Notes: generated by a model from the sequence alone, not told the origin. A stretch of 64,000 nt of DNA from Pseudoalteromonas luteoviolacea DSM 6061 (GCF_001625655.1 NZ_AUYB01000140.1:1-64000); one strand, 5' to 3'. Numbered from the stretch's first letter, positions 24,690-34,492 are shown. Made by a program: numbers and translations.

Positions 24690-26031
24690 ATTTTTCTAAC
24701 CTTCGATACAGTGCCTGTTTGGTGATCCCCAGCTGCTGTGCTGCTTTGTTTTTATTGCCTGAAAATTTACTCAGTGCTTGCTTAATTAAATGTCTTTCGG
24801 CTTGTTCTAATGTCACCTCTGGAAGCGAGTCGATGGCATTGCTATCTAGTGTATTAGGCAGATGTAGATCGGTGGCTAGAATGACACCGGCTTGGCAAAG
24901 TAACACCGCTCTTTCCATTAAATGGCTCAGCTCCCGCGTATTACCGGGCCAGCTGTATCGCATCAATGCTTGCTTCGCGCAAGGACCAATAGTGACATCT
25001 TGCTTGTTATACTTACTGCCATGTTTTGCCAAAAAGTGCTCGGCGAGTGGCACAATGTCATCAACCCGTTCTCGCAGTGCAGGAATAGTAAACGCGAATG
25101 TATTGAGACGATAATATAAGTCCTGCCGGAACTCCCCTTTGGCAATGAGTTGCTCAAATTCAGCATTGGTTGCGCTAATAAGCCGCACATTACTGGTCAA
25201 AGTTTTGCTAGATCCCACCATTTCAAATTCGCCGGTTTCAAGCACGCGCAGCAGCTTGGCCTGCTGAGCAAGTGGCAGAGTTCCTATTTCATCTAAAAAT
25301 AAGGTGCCTTTGTCGGCTAATGCAAAGCGGCCCACGCGCTCAGCTTTGGCATCCGTAAATGCGCCTTTCACATGACCGAACAGCTCGCTTTCGAATAACT
25401 GTTCAGGAATGGCGGCCATATTGAGTGAAATAAACGGCTGTGTGTTTCGTAAAGACTGGTTATGAACCCAAGTGGCAATATGGCTTTTCCCTACGCCATT
25501 TTCACCAGTTATAAGGATATTGGCATCCGTTTGGGCTACGGCGCTGAGCTGGGCCATTAATTGCTGCATTGACGTGCTTTGCCAAATGGGGTCATCCCCG
25601 TTTGGCGCGAGAGCTTGGCTGAGGGCTGAATTATTTTTTTGCAGTCTTGATATTTTCAGTTGCTGTTGAATCACTTGCTCAAGACGCTGGTTTTGCCAAG
25701 GTTTTTCAATAAAGTCGACAGCGCCCAGTTGCATGGCCTGTACCACTAAATCCGTGTTTGACCAGGCAGTCATGGCGATCACTGGAACGTCGATGGCGTC
25801 TCGCTTGAGTCCTCGCAGAAAGCGCAGTCCTTCTTCGCCTGAGGTAGAGTCGAGATCAAAGTTCATGTCGAGCATAATCAAAGCAGGCTGGGTATGGGAG
25901 AGAAATTCATGTGCTTGTACAGGGTTTTCGACTTCTTCGACTTGATAGCCGAAGTCCTCTAACACAAAACGTGCAGCTAAGCGTACCTCTCGATTGTCTT
26001 CCACAATCAAAATCAGCGACTGAGTCGTCAT
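24673..26031 (-). CDS. Sigma-54-dependent response regulator
   Basis: NtrC-family activator of 452 residues. The receiver domain has Asp55 in LIMLDMNFD and the conserved KPW. The AAA+ domain has Walker A GENGVGKS, Walker B GTLFLDEIGTL and arginine fingers. The C-terminal Fis-like helix-turn-helix is KAAQQLGITKQALYRRLEKY. The sigma-54 contact loop reads GAFTDA, with Asp in place of the fifth-position Gly. Gene order and the sigma-54 promoter in front of the HlyD operon make that operon the obvious target. Confidence 0.92.
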   Translation of the reverse strand: MTTQSLILIVEDNREVRLAARFVLEDFGYQVEEVENPVQAHEFLSHTQPALIMLDMNFDLDSTSGEEGLRFLRGLKRDAIDVPVIAMTAWSNTDLVVQAMQLGAVDFIEKPWQNQRLEQVIQQQLKISRLQKNNSALSQALAPNGDDPIWQSTSMQQLMAQLSAVAQTDANILITGENGVGKSHIATWVHNQSLRNTQPFISLNMAAIPEQLFESELFGHVKGAFTDAKAERVGRFALADKGTLFLDEIGTLPLAQQAKLLRVLETGEFEMVGSSKTLTSNVRLISATNAEFEQLIAKGEFRQDLYYRLNTFAFTIPALRERVDDIVPLAEHFLAKHGSKYNKQDVTIGPCAKQALMRYSWPGNTRELSHLMERAVLLCQAGVILATDLHLPNTLDSNAIDSLPEVTLEQAERHLIKQALSKFSGNKNKAAQQLGITKQALYRRLEKYALED

Positions 26032-26055
26032 TTTCTATCCTTTGTTTATATGCTT

Positions 26056-26073
26056 ACCGATTGTGCCATCGGT
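26056..26073. promoter_or_regulatory. Palindrome upstream of the response-regulator gene
   Basis: ACCGAT-TGTGCC-ATCGGT is a perfect 6+6+6 inverted repeat 25 bases upstream of the response-regulator start. It might be an operator for that gene; its sequence differs from the palindrome at 23344-23375. Confidence 0.35.
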
Positions 26074-26309
26074 TTACATGGAGTTTAGTATTTCTTAAAG
26101 GAACAGACAATAACCATTTAAGCATGTCGAATTTGGCGCCATAAAGTGAGAAAAACAGGTAAAACGGCAAAAAATCACTGGATAAACTTTCATCTGTCAC
26201 ATTATTAGGGGATAATACGCGACCTTTAATAGTGGAACGGTATCTTAGGCGCGCAAAATTGCGTGGATCGACTAGGATCACTGAAGGCCAACTTCTCTGA
26301 GTAACAGTA

Positions 26310-28133
26310 ATGAGCATTGAAAAGTTAAGAAATATTGCGATTATCGCACACGTTGACCACGGTAAAACTACCCTAGTCGATAAGCTGCTAGAACAATCTG
26401 GCACATTAGAGACACGCGGTGGCAACGAAGAGCGTGTAATGGATTCAAATGATATTGAAAAAGAGCGTGGTATCACGATCTTGGCGAAAAACACCGCCAT
26501 TGAGTGGAACGACTACCACATCAATATCGTAGACACCCCGGGACACGCCGACTTTGGTGGTGAGGTAGAACGTGTACTATCAATGGTTGACTCTGTACTT
26601 CTACTGGTTGATGCACAAGAAGGCCCAATGCCACAAACGCGTTTCGTAACGCAAAAAGCGTTCGCACTAGGTCTTAAGCCTATCGTTGTTATCAACAAGA
26701 TCGACAAGCCTGGCGCGCGTCCTGATTGGGTAATGGACCAAGTTTTCGACTTATTTGACAACTTAGGCGCAACGGACGAGCAACTTGACTTCCAAGTAAT
26801 CTACGCGTCAGCAATCAATGGTTGGGCAACACTAGATTTAGACGAGCCGTCAGACAACATGCAACCTATGTTCGAAGCGATTGTTGAGCAAGTAGAACAG
26901 CCAGACGCAGATCCAGCTGGCGACTTCCAAATGCAGATCTCTCAGCTAGACTACAACTCTTACATCGGTGTAATCGGTGTTGGTCGTATCAAGCGCGGTA
27001 CTGTTAAAGTAAACCAGCAGGTAACAATTGTTGGTGCTGATGGTAATACACGTAACGGTAAAGTTGGCCAAGTACTGACTTATTTAGGTCTTGACCGTCA
27101 CGAAGCGCAAGAAGCGCAAGCGGGTGACATCATTGCAATCACAGGTCTAGGTGAGCTGAAAATTTCAGATACAGTATGTGATGTAAACGCTGTTGAAGCA
27201 TTACCTGCACTGTCTGTTGATGAGCCTACAGTAACAATGACCTTCTCTGTAAATACTTCTCCATTCTCGGGTCAAGAAGGTAAGTTTGTTACTTCACGTA
27301 ACATCCTAGAACGTCTTCAAGCTGAGCTTGTACATAACGTAGCACTGCGCGTTGAAGAAACTGACAACCCAGATAGCTTCCGTGTATCTGGTCGTGGTGA
27401 ACTTCACTTAGGTATCCTAATTGAAAACATGCGTCGTGAAGGCTACGAGCTTGCTGTATCTCGTCCTGAAGTAATCCTTCGCGAAGTAGATGGTCAGTTA
27501 GAAGAACCATATGAAACAGTAACGGTTGACGTTGAAGAAGAGCACCAAGGTTCTATCATGGAGCAACTTGGTCTGCGTAAAGCTGAAATGACTGACATGG
27601 CACCAGATGGTAAAGGTCGTATTCGTATGGACTTCATGATGCCTTCACGTGGTCTTATCGGTTTCCAAACTGACTTTATGACGCTAACGTCTGGTTCTGG
27701 TCTTATGTACCACACGTTTGATCACTACGGCCCACACAAAGGCGGTAACATTGGTCAACGTAAAAACGGTGTACTAATCGCAAACGCGGCAGGTAAAGCA
27801 CTGACTAACGCACTATTCAACCTACAGGACCGTGGTAAACTATTCATCGGTCACGGTGTTGAAGTATACGAAGGTATGATCATCGGTATTCACGCACGTG
27901 ATAATGACCTTACAGTTAACGCACTTAAAGGTAAGCAGCTAACGAACGTTCGTGCATCTGGTACAGATGAAGCGCAAAACCTTGTGCCACCAATCGTAAT
28001 GACACTTGAGCAAGCACTTGAGTTCATCGATGATGACGAGCTGGTAGAAGTAACGCCTGAGAGCATTCGTATTCGTAAGAAGCTATTAACTGAAAGTGAG
28101 CGTAAGCGCGCGAGCCGTCAAGCTAAAGGCTAA
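26310..28133 (+). CDS. typA: Translational GTPase TypA/BipA
   Basis: Ribosome-associated GTPase of the EF-G family involved in large-subunit assembly and stress or cold adaptation. G1 is AHVDHGKTTL, G2 lies in RGITI, G3 is DTPGHADF, G4 NKID and G5 SAING. EF-G-like domains II, III and V and the BipA-specific C-terminal domain follow. The 607 residues are standard. Codon use is strongly biased, like the ribosomal genes, suggesting high expression. The upstream gap (26074-26309) has a GATAAT at 26211 that could be a -10 box, without a convincing -35. It ends at a strong terminator. Confidence 0.97.
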   Translation: MSIEKLRNIAIIAHVDHGKTTLVDKLLEQSGTLETRGGNEERVMDSNDIEKERGITILAKNTAIEWNDYHINIVDTPGHADFGGEVERVLSMVDSVLLLVDAQEGPMPQTRFVTQKAFALGLKPIVVINKIDKPGARPDWVMDQVFDLFDNLGATDEQLDFQVIYASAINGWATLDLDEPSDNMQPMFEAIVEQVEQPDADPAGDFQMQISQLDYNSYIGVIGVGRIKRGTVKVNQQVTIVGADGNTRNGKVGQVLTYLGLDRHEAQEAQAGDIIAITGLGELKISDTVCDVNAVEALPALSVDEPTVTMTFSVNTSPFSGQEGKFVTSRNILERLQAELVHNVALRVEETDNPDSFRVSGRGELHLGILIENMRREGYELAVSRPEVILREVDGQLEEPYETVTVDVEEEHQGSIMEQLGLRKAEMTDMAPDGKGRIRMDFMMPSRGLIGFQTDFMTLTSGSGLMYHTFDHYGPHKGGNIGQRKNGVLIANAAGKALTNALFNLQDRGKLFIGHGVEVYEGMIIGIHARDNDLTVNALKGKQLTNVRASGTDEAQNLVPPIVMTLEQALEFIDDDELVEVTPESIRIRKKLLTESERKRASRQAKG

Positions 28134-28156
28134 TTGCTAATATAGCGATAGAAAAG

Positions 28157-28180
28157 CGCCGCGTTTACCGCGGCGTTTTT
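28157..28180 (+). terminator. Rho-independent terminator of typA
   Basis: CGCCGCG-TTTAC-CGCGGCG followed by TTTTT. An AAAA run precedes the stem, so it may also terminate the convergent CheW-like gene that ends at 28187. Confidence 0.9.
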
Positions 28181-28186
28181 GTTTGT

Positions 28187-29035
28187 CTAGAATAATCCGT
28201 ACTCTTCTGTTTCGACGGGTTCATAATCCTGTAAATGTTCAGGCCTAAATATCGCACTGGGATCTAACACTAGGCTGTGATTGTCCCCTTGTTTGATGAG
28301 ACCTTTCATCATCTTCTTGGTTTGAGGGTCGATATCAAAGCCAACGTTGGTCATTTCGTGAAGAGGTTTAATATCCGATTCATCGCAGTGAATATTATCC
28401 TCTACCCTGTCTACTAAAAGCCCAATATGGGGTTGTTGTCCGTCTTCAGTGGTGAACACGATAATGGGTTTATGATCTAATATAATTTGATCTCGAGCAG
28501 ACTCAAAAAGCCGGATCAGTTTAGTAAAAGTGGTGAGTTTTTCTTTCTCTAAGGTTGCTAATGCTTGGTCTTTTTTTCCTTTGCTACACAGGTTAAGTAC
28601 TTCATCAGCGATGCTATGTAACCTATCATGCGGGCCTTCGAAGCGGCTTAATATGGCTTTTAGGTCTTCATTGTCGGTTTTAAAGTTATAAAACCATTTA
28701 CCAAAATCTGTTTGCTTGGGATCTCTGGATTTGGTGAATGGGACATCGTTGTGCACACTGAGCTCAAGCTCAGAGAGCCAAGCTTTATGATCTTGTTCGC
28801 GTAGCTGCAATAGTTCTACAAGGGACTGATTTGTTTCATAGGAAGATTGATTGTTTAAGATAAGCCCTAAGTCAAAAATGGGGGTAGGTGTTCCCATGTA
28901 ATCTTTAACCCCGAGAAAACTAGGGTTTTCGTTGGGTAAAGACGTTAAATTTCCTTCGTACCGCTCAGTGAGCAAAATATCTAATATCTTGAGTGATATT
29001 GTTTTTTTTCCTACTCTAAAGTTGATCAGATCCAT
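28187..29035 (-). CDS. CheW-like chemotaxis protein with inserted CZB-like domain
   Basis: Two halves of a CheW fold (about residues 1-65 and 185-270, the second with LLVDRVEDNI) are interrupted by about 110 residues. The insert resembles the chemoreceptor zinc-binding domain, with His83 in DHKAWLSELE, the FGKWFYNF signature at 111-118 and His136/His140 in GPHDRLHS (numbered from ATG 29035). The Cys expected just before FGKW is absent, with Thr-Asp there instead. ATG 29035 has GAGG five bases upstream and is preferred to 29050. It follows a periplasmic binding-protein gene by 38 bases. It may couple a ligand or metal/oxidant signal to a CheA kinase. Confidence 0.72.
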   Translation of the reverse strand: MDLINFRVGKKTISLKILDILLTERYEGNLTSLPNENPSFLGVKDYMGTPTPIFDLGLILNNQSSYETNQSLVELLQLREQDHKAWLSELELSVHNDVPFTKSRDPKQTDFGKWFYNFKTDNEDLKAILSRFEGPHDRLHSIADEVLNLCSKGKKDQALATLEKEKLTTFTKLIRLFESARDQIILDHKPIIVFTTEDGQQPHIGLLVDRVEDNIHCDESDIKPLHEMTNVGFDIDPQTKKMMKGLIKQGDNHSLVLDPSAIFRPEHLQDYEPVETEEYGLF

Positions 29036-29073
29036 GCTAGCCTCAAACATTATTTGCTTGTACTAAGCATAGA

Positions 29074-30174
29074 TCAATATTTCAAATAAGACCTATAGAC
29101 AGGGTAAGCCGTATGGCTTTTTTGTTGTTTAAAAAGCGCTTTGATTATTGGGTTTGTTTCGCGCTCTTTTCTTATGGCAGGTACTATACAGGTTGAAAAC
29201 GATTTAACGTCGCAATGTTTGAGTGCTGCAATAAAGATATAGGCATTTACGAACCCCTCAAATGCAGGATAACTGATAACGCGCTTTTTGTCTTTTGAGA
29301 GTTTACGATACAACGTACAGATCTGCCCTGTGCAAGTTGTCGGATTTGGGAGTACTTCGGTTACCATGACTTGTGCGGGGATAATAATATTTTCAAATAG
29401 GGCGGTAGACGAGACAAACGAGACACTAGTATAGGTGCCTCTAAACCCAGCTCTGTGAGCTTGATTAATAAATGCAGCCAAAGGTTCATAAGTGCCTATC
29501 ATGGCTATTGCAGTCGTATCCGTGAGTAAAATTTGCGTTAAAGCTCGAGCGACATCGTTGGTATTACGCCGAAAACGCGCTATGACAACGGGCTCGATAC
29601 CTTTATCTCGTAGTGCTTGTCTGTGGCTTTGTTCAAGTGTTAATCCAAACTCATCAGCTTGTATAAATAACGCTATTTTTTTATGTCCCAGTTCTTCTAC
29701 AAGGTATTTAACTTGTTCCTCAGCTTCCTCCAAATAACTGGCACGCAGTGCAAACGTTGGAAATTGGGGACTTTGATATAGAAAGTTTGCACCGGTGTAA
29801 GGCATAAGCAAAGGTAGCTGGTGGCGCTTTAAAATCTCTTTGATCGCATGCGTAGTGGGGGTGCCCATATTGCCAATGAGGGCATGAATTTTGTGATGCT
29901 GTAGCAAGTAATGGGTATTATCAACTGTACGGTTTGGCTCGTAGCCATCATCTAAGACCAATAGATCCAATGTCATCTTGTCATCAAGTACATGCTGGTT
30001 GGCATAATCAAAGTAGAGCTGGTGGCCGCCTTTGAGCTGTATGCCAATATGGCTGGCAGGACCACTTAAGGCGACACTCATACCGAGCTTTATGCGTTCT
30101 GGATTTGCATAAGTGACTGAGTGTAATAAAAATAAGCCACTAAATAGGGCGCTTTGTACAAGTGATTTCAGCAT
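29074..30174 (-). CDS. Solitary LivJ-type periplasmic substrate-binding protein
   Basis: A signal peptide (cleaved near VTYA/NP, residue 23) precedes a two-lobe periplasmic-binding fold of the branched-chain amino acid type. Lobe 1 has KLGMSVALSGPASHIG, then LVLDDGYEPNRT and ALIGNMGTPTT; lobe 2 begins KKIALFIQADEFG. The 366 residues are typical. No permease or ATPase genes are nearby. The start overlaps the tmcA end by 35 bases, and the next gene is CheW-like. A sensing rather than transport role is therefore plausible. The ligand is unknown. Confidence 0.85.
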   Translation of the reverse strand: MLKSLVQSALFSGLFLLHSVTYANPERIKLGMSVALSGPASHIGIQLKGGHQLYFDYANQHVLDDKMTLDLLVLDDGYEPNRTVDNTHYLLQHHKIHALIGNMGTPTTHAIKEILKRHQLPLLMPYTGANFLYQSPQFPTFALRASYLEEAEEQVKYLVEELGHKKIALFIQADEFGLTLEQSHRQALRDKGIEPVVIARFRRNTNDVARALTQILLTDTTAIAMIGTYEPLAAFINQAHRAGFRGTYTSVSFVSSTALFENIIIPAQVMVTEVLPNPTTCTGQICTLYRKLSKDKKRVISYPAFEGFVNAYIFIAALKHCDVKSFSTCIVPAIRKERETNPIIKALFKQQKSHTAYPVYRSYLKY

Positions 30175-32221
30175 AAACTTCCGATAACAACTGTTGGTAA
30201 ACTTGCTGTAATTGTTTCTTTGATTCTACCCTTAGTTCTGAGCCTAAGTCTTTTGGCTGATGGCGCTGTAATAATAGTAGAATCAAACGCATTTGGGAAA
30301 TGTTTGCTAATGCCGAGAGCAAGTTTGGTTGTGCCATTATGGCGTCGTAAAGCACAGGTGCAACTTGTTGCTGTGTAGAGGGCTTGTTTGCTAAATAATC
30401 CATCTGCTCCAAGTTAGCTTGTGTTAATTCGTTGGCGGGTAGGGTGCGACACAGCTCATAAACCAGTTGCCAAGGCAGATCTCGGTATAATACTGGCAAA
30501 TCAAAAAACAATTGAGTTTTAAATTGTGAGCGCACCGTGGATATGTTCAAAGTCGTATTCTTATGTACAACTATAATTGCAAACTCGCCGCTAGATTTAT
30601 CCTGTTTGTAACCCATTTTCATTGCCTCAAAGCCCAGCTTTTGCCAAAAGCGAAGTAACTGAGCTTGGGCACCAAAGCTGCTGCCAAAGTAACTGACTTG
30701 ATTGCGTAAATGTTTGATAACAAAACTAATCAGCGTCTGACCAATCCCTTGCTTTTGTAGTTCTGGTGCTATTGCTATGCGTGCAATCCGTGCGCCTTTG
30801 TGAGTGATAAAGTCAGTATCACCTTGTAGCTGGGACAACTGCTGCGCCATCATATGGCCTGCTGGGCGACGAGTGCATTGTGCAATTTGTGCAGCCAGTT
30901 CTTGGTCTAAACCACCTTCAATACCCACCAGACAGACTCCGATAAGGAGTTCATTTTGCTTGGCAATAAAAAGCCGATTGCTTGGGCTATCTAGTAGTTG
31001 CCGTAAGTCATTTACGGAAGTTTGATAGTGAGCCAATACTAATAAAGCAAAGACTTGCCTCAATAACGCGTCGTCATTGAGTAAATCTGCGCGCTCAATA
31101 AGCTGATATTGTATTAAGTCGGGCTTGACTTCAGTTGGCGCTGTAAGTTGGCTATCCAATGCAAATATCTGGCGCATTTGATTTTCTAATGGGTCATTGG
31201 CCGCATAGCGAATAGGTTCATCTAACTGGCACGATAAATAGCGAGGGAAATGCGCTTTTAAGTGGTTTTGAAAGCGCAGTGTATAGCCACGGCCATTCCC
31301 TTCATATCCCACCAAGGTACTGGCAAAGATAATCCTATTACAGCGTGATAATAGTTTTTTTAAAATTGGCACTGGGATAGCGGCAGCTTCGTCAATGAGT
31401 AGTATGTCCATCTCAAGTTGAGAAGAGAGCAAGACATCTGGCGGCATGTAGGTTAGGTTGTGTAAGCTATTTTGTTGGACACTTGGCTCTTCAATTCCGA
31501 ATGCTCTGGCCAAGTGTTTAAAACTATTTTGTACTGCTCGCCGTTGCTGTGCACAGATCACAATGCTTTGGTCTTTGAATTGTGCGGCAATAAGACCAAG
31601 CGCCGCTGATTTACCTCGTCCACGATCGGCACTAAGCAGCACGGGTGATGGTGTTTTGGTTGTGAGGTGCCTAGCAATACTCGATATTAAATTATTTTGC
31701 TGTGTGAGATTAAGTGTTTGTCTAGGCGCCTTGTATTGCAGCGGCAATTGAGACTCGCCACTTTCGCTGATGTACCAGGAATTATACTGGGCGATGAGCT
31801 TAGCTAAACGTGCTAAAAACAAACTGGAATCGGGTTTTTCTCCTTCAGATAGCCACTTGTTGAGTGCTGGATCACACCAATTCTCAAGTGTGGTGAGCTC
31901 TGGCATTAGCAGTATTAGTAAGCCTCCTGCTTGCACAGTTCCAGCTGCTGCGGCTAATTTATTGGGAATTATGCCACTGTATCCGTCATAGCAGACAAAT
32001 TGAAATTCTTGACCGAGGATCTGATGCAGGTGCTGAGGCCAAATGGCGCGATAAAACTGTGTATCGTTGCTCAATGCAAGCGCAGGCTTATCACCTGCGA
32101 TTGCTTGATATTGTGTGATAGCCCATTGCCGACGACCACACAGAATCAGAAGTTGGCGATGTCGTGCCTGTGCTAATTCGCCAAGTAGTGATGGGAGGTT
32201 AAATTGCTTGGAGTCGAGCAT
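30140..32221 (-). CDS. tmcA: tRNA(Met) cytidine acetyltransferase TmcA
   Basis: ATP-dependent enzyme making N4-acetylcytidine at wobble position 34 of elongator tRNA-Met. It has an N-terminal DUF1726-like domain, a helicase-type module with Walker A SADRGRGKSAALG and Walker B LLIDEAAAIPVP, a GNAT acetyltransferase region (RIAIAPELQKQGIGQTL) and a C-terminal tRNA-binding part. Start ATG 32221 gives 693 residues (E. coli about 670); a TTG at 32257 is the longest option. Either way it overlaps the end of uvrD, so the two are probably co-transcribed. Confidence 0.92.
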   Translation of the reverse strand: MLDSKQFNLPSLLGELAQARHRQLLILCGRRQWAITQYQAIAGDKPALALSNDTQFYRAIWPQHLHQILGQEFQFVCYDGYSGIIPNKLAAAAGTVQAGGLLILLMPELTTLENWCDPALNKWLSEGEKPDSSLFLARLAKLIAQYNSWYISESGESQLPLQYKAPRQTLNLTQQNNLISSIARHLTTKTPSPVLLSADRGRGKSAALGLIAAQFKDQSIVICAQQRRAVQNSFKHLARAFGIEEPSVQQNSLHNLTYMPPDVLLSSQLEMDILLIDEAAAIPVPILKKLLSRCNRIIFASTLVGYEGNGRGYTLRFQNHLKAHFPRYLSCQLDEPIRYAANDPLENQMRQIFALDSQLTAPTEVKPDLIQYQLIERADLLNDDALLRQVFALLVLAHYQTSVNDLRQLLDSPSNRLFIAKQNELLIGVCLVGIEGGLDQELAAQIAQCTRRPAGHMMAQQLSQLQGDTDFITHKGARIARIAIAPELQKQGIGQTLISFVIKHLRNQVSYFGSSFGAQAQLLRFWQKLGFEAMKMGYKQDKSSGEFAIIVVHKNTTLNISTVRSQFKTQLFFDLPVLYRDLPWQLVYELCRTLPANELTQANLEQMDYLANKPSTQQQVAPVLYDAIMAQPNLLSALANISQMRLILLLLQRHQPKDLGSELRVESKKQLQQVYQQLLSEVYAEITCTKRPI

Positions 32222-34364
32222 AAGCCGTGACCAACCATTTGGTGCCAACATCATCAAAGTTCACTTGAATACGTGATTGCGCACCACTACCTTCATAATT
32301 GAGTACTGTTCCAGCACCAAACTTAGGATGTAACACGCGCTGGCTCAAATTGAACCCACTGTCTTCAAAAGCAGCATGACTGACTGAAGCACTGAAACGA
32401 TTGGTGCTCGCTGGCCTTGAAACTTGGGTTTTGATGCGGATTTCTTCAATACACTCTTCAGGCAATTCACGTAAAAAGCGAGAAGGGCTATGGTATTTTT
32501 CTTGTCCATATAATCGGCGGCTTTCAGCGTGGCTAATATAGAGTTTTTGCATCGCGCGGGTCATACCTACATAGCAAAGGCGACGCTCTTCTTCTAACCT
32601 GCCCGACTCTTCATGACTCTGTTGAGATGGGAACATGCCTTCCTCTACGCCTACCATAAACACCAAAGGAAACTCTAGGCCTTTAGCCGAGTGTAAGGTC
32701 ATCATTTGTACGGCATCTTCATGTTCATCTGCTTGTCCTTCACCGGACTCTAGTGATGTGTATGCCAAAAAACCCTGTAATGGTGAGGAAAACTCTTCTT
32801 CTACAGGGAGTTCGAACTGGCCGCAGGCGTTGATTAATTCTTCTAAGTTTTCTACTCGAGCACGGCCTTTCTCGCCTTTTTCTGCCTGGTACATGGCTAA
32901 GAGTCCTGAATGCTCAATAGTTGTTTTCGCTTGCTCTGCCAGTTCTAACTCGACGAGTTTTTCATCAAGTTGTTCGACCAATTCAATAAAGCGAGTAACC
33001 GCTGTTGCAGCGCGTCCCGCTAAGTGTTGTTGCTCAATTACCGCTTTGGCGGCATACCATAGTGGCAATGATTCATTACGAGCACAGTCGCGAATATGGC
33101 TCAGTGTTTTATCACCAATACCACGAGCAGGTGTGTTGATCACTCGCTCAAATGCAGCATCATCATTGCGATTGCTGATCAGACGTAAGTAGGATAATGC
33201 ATCTTTGATCTCTTGGCGTTCGAAAAATCGCATGCCGCCATAAATGCGATACTTGAGTCCTTCTTGAAGTAAAGCTTCTTCCAATACACGTGACTGCGCA
33301 TTGTTGCGGTATAAAATGGCACAATCGGTCAGTGCATTGCCATCTTGCAACCAAGATTTGATTTTTCCGATTGTAAAGCGCGCTTCATCTAGTTCATTGA
33401 ATGCAGCATAAATAGAAATAGGTTCGCCTTGATTACCTTCAGTCCAAAGGCTTTTACCCATGCGCTCGGAGTTATTTTGGATTAACGCGTTTGACGCTTT
33501 CAAAATGGTTGCGGTTGAACGGTAGTTTTGTTCTAGACGAATGGTGTCGGCATCAAAGTCTTGCAAGAAGCGTTTGATGTTTTCGATTTTCGCTCCACGC
33601 CAGCCGTAAATACTTTGGTCATCATCGCCAACAATCATAATGTTGTTTTCACCACCGGCAAGTAGTCGCAGCCACTGATACTGGATGCTGTTTGTATCTT
33701 GGAACTCGTCTACTAGCATGTGTCTAAAGCGCTGTTGATAGTGACGGAGTAAAGTGGGCTGCTGTTGCAATAACTCATAACAACGTAACAATATTTCTGC
33801 GAAATCGACCAAGCCAGCTCTATCGCAGGCCTCTTGGTATGCTGTATAGACATTGAGCATTAATTGTTCGGTCGCATCGTAGGCTTGGATATCTTTTGGA
33901 CGTAATCCTTCATCTTTACGTGCGCTGATGTACCAACTGAGCTGTTTTGCTGGCCATTTTTTCTCATCGATATTCATGGCCTTGAGTAAGCGCCTGATCA
34001 TACGTTGTTGATCGTCAGAGTCGAGGATCTGAAACGACTCCGGTAAATTTGCTTCTCGATGGTGCGCGCGCAAAATACGGTGGGACAAGCCGTGGAAAGT
34101 ACCTATCCACATACCGCCTACAGGGCTCTGAAGTGTCTCTTCAACACGAGTACGCATTTCTTTGGCGGCTTTGTTCGTAAAAGTCACAGCAAAAATGCTG
34201 TAGGGAGACGCGTGTTCGACCTGCATTAACCAAGCGATCCGGTGCACTAATACTCTTGTTTTACCAGAGCCTGCACCCGCGAGAATGAGCATGTTACTAA
34301 GCGGTGCAGCAACCGCTTCTCTTTGCTTGTCATTCAAGCCATCAAGTAATTCAGATACGTCCAT
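32199..34364 (-). CDS. uvrD: DNA helicase II UvrD
   Basis: Superfamily 1 3'-5' helicase for nucleotide-excision and mismatch repair. Start ATG 34364 (MDVSELLDGLNDKQREAVAA) reproduces the E. coli N-terminus and gives 721 residues. Walker A AGAGSGKTR, the motif II region VDEFQDTN, motif III GDDDQSIYGWRGA and motif VI VGMTRAM are present. The C-terminal Tudor-like tail (HPKFGAGTVLNYEGSG ... KWLVTAYARL) distinguishes UvrD from Rep. A LexA box lies about 130 bases upstream, so SOS induction is expected as in E. coli. Confidence 0.97.
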   Translation of the reverse strand: MDVSELLDGLNDKQREAVAAPLSNMLILAGAGSGKTRVLVHRIAWLMQVEHASPYSIFAVTFTNKAAKEMRTRVEETLQSPVGGMWIGTFHGLSHRILRAHHREANLPESFQILDSDDQQRMIRRLLKAMNIDEKKWPAKQLSWYISARKDEGLRPKDIQAYDATEQLMLNVYTAYQEACDRAGLVDFAEILLRCYELLQQQPTLLRHYQQRFRHMLVDEFQDTNSIQYQWLRLLAGGENNIMIVGDDDQSIYGWRGAKIENIKRFLQDFDADTIRLEQNYRSTATILKASNALIQNNSERMGKSLWTEGNQGEPISIYAAFNELDEARFTIGKIKSWLQDGNALTDCAILYRNNAQSRVLEEALLQEGLKYRIYGGMRFFERQEIKDALSYLRLISNRNDDAAFERVINTPARGIGDKTLSHIRDCARNESLPLWYAAKAVIEQQHLAGRAATAVTRFIELVEQLDEKLVELELAEQAKTTIEHSGLLAMYQAEKGEKGRARVENLEELINACGQFELPVEEEFSSPLQGFLAYTSLESGEGQADEHEDAVQMMTLHSAKGLEFPLVFMVGVEEGMFPSQQSHEESGRLEEERRLCYVGMTRAMQKLYISHAESRRLYGQEKYHSPSRFLRELPEECIEEIRIKTQVSRPASTNRFSASVSHAAFEDSGFNLSQRVLHPKFGAGTVLNYEGSGAQSRIQVNFDDVGTKWLVTAYARLQAI

Positions 34365-34492
34365 CTTTGCGCCTATTTCGAAAAGTGAGGGCAAAGTATA
34401 CCTAGCGTCGCATTTAAAGCCCAGTTTTCGTGGGAGGTTTCAACAAGTGAAATCCTAAGATTTTGAAATGTAAGTGTATTTATTTTCTTCTT

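Noticed and set aside
26054..26500. 148-codon open frame antisense to the typA start
   Set aside because: Overlaps the typA promoter and GTPase domain; composition is the mirror of typA codons.
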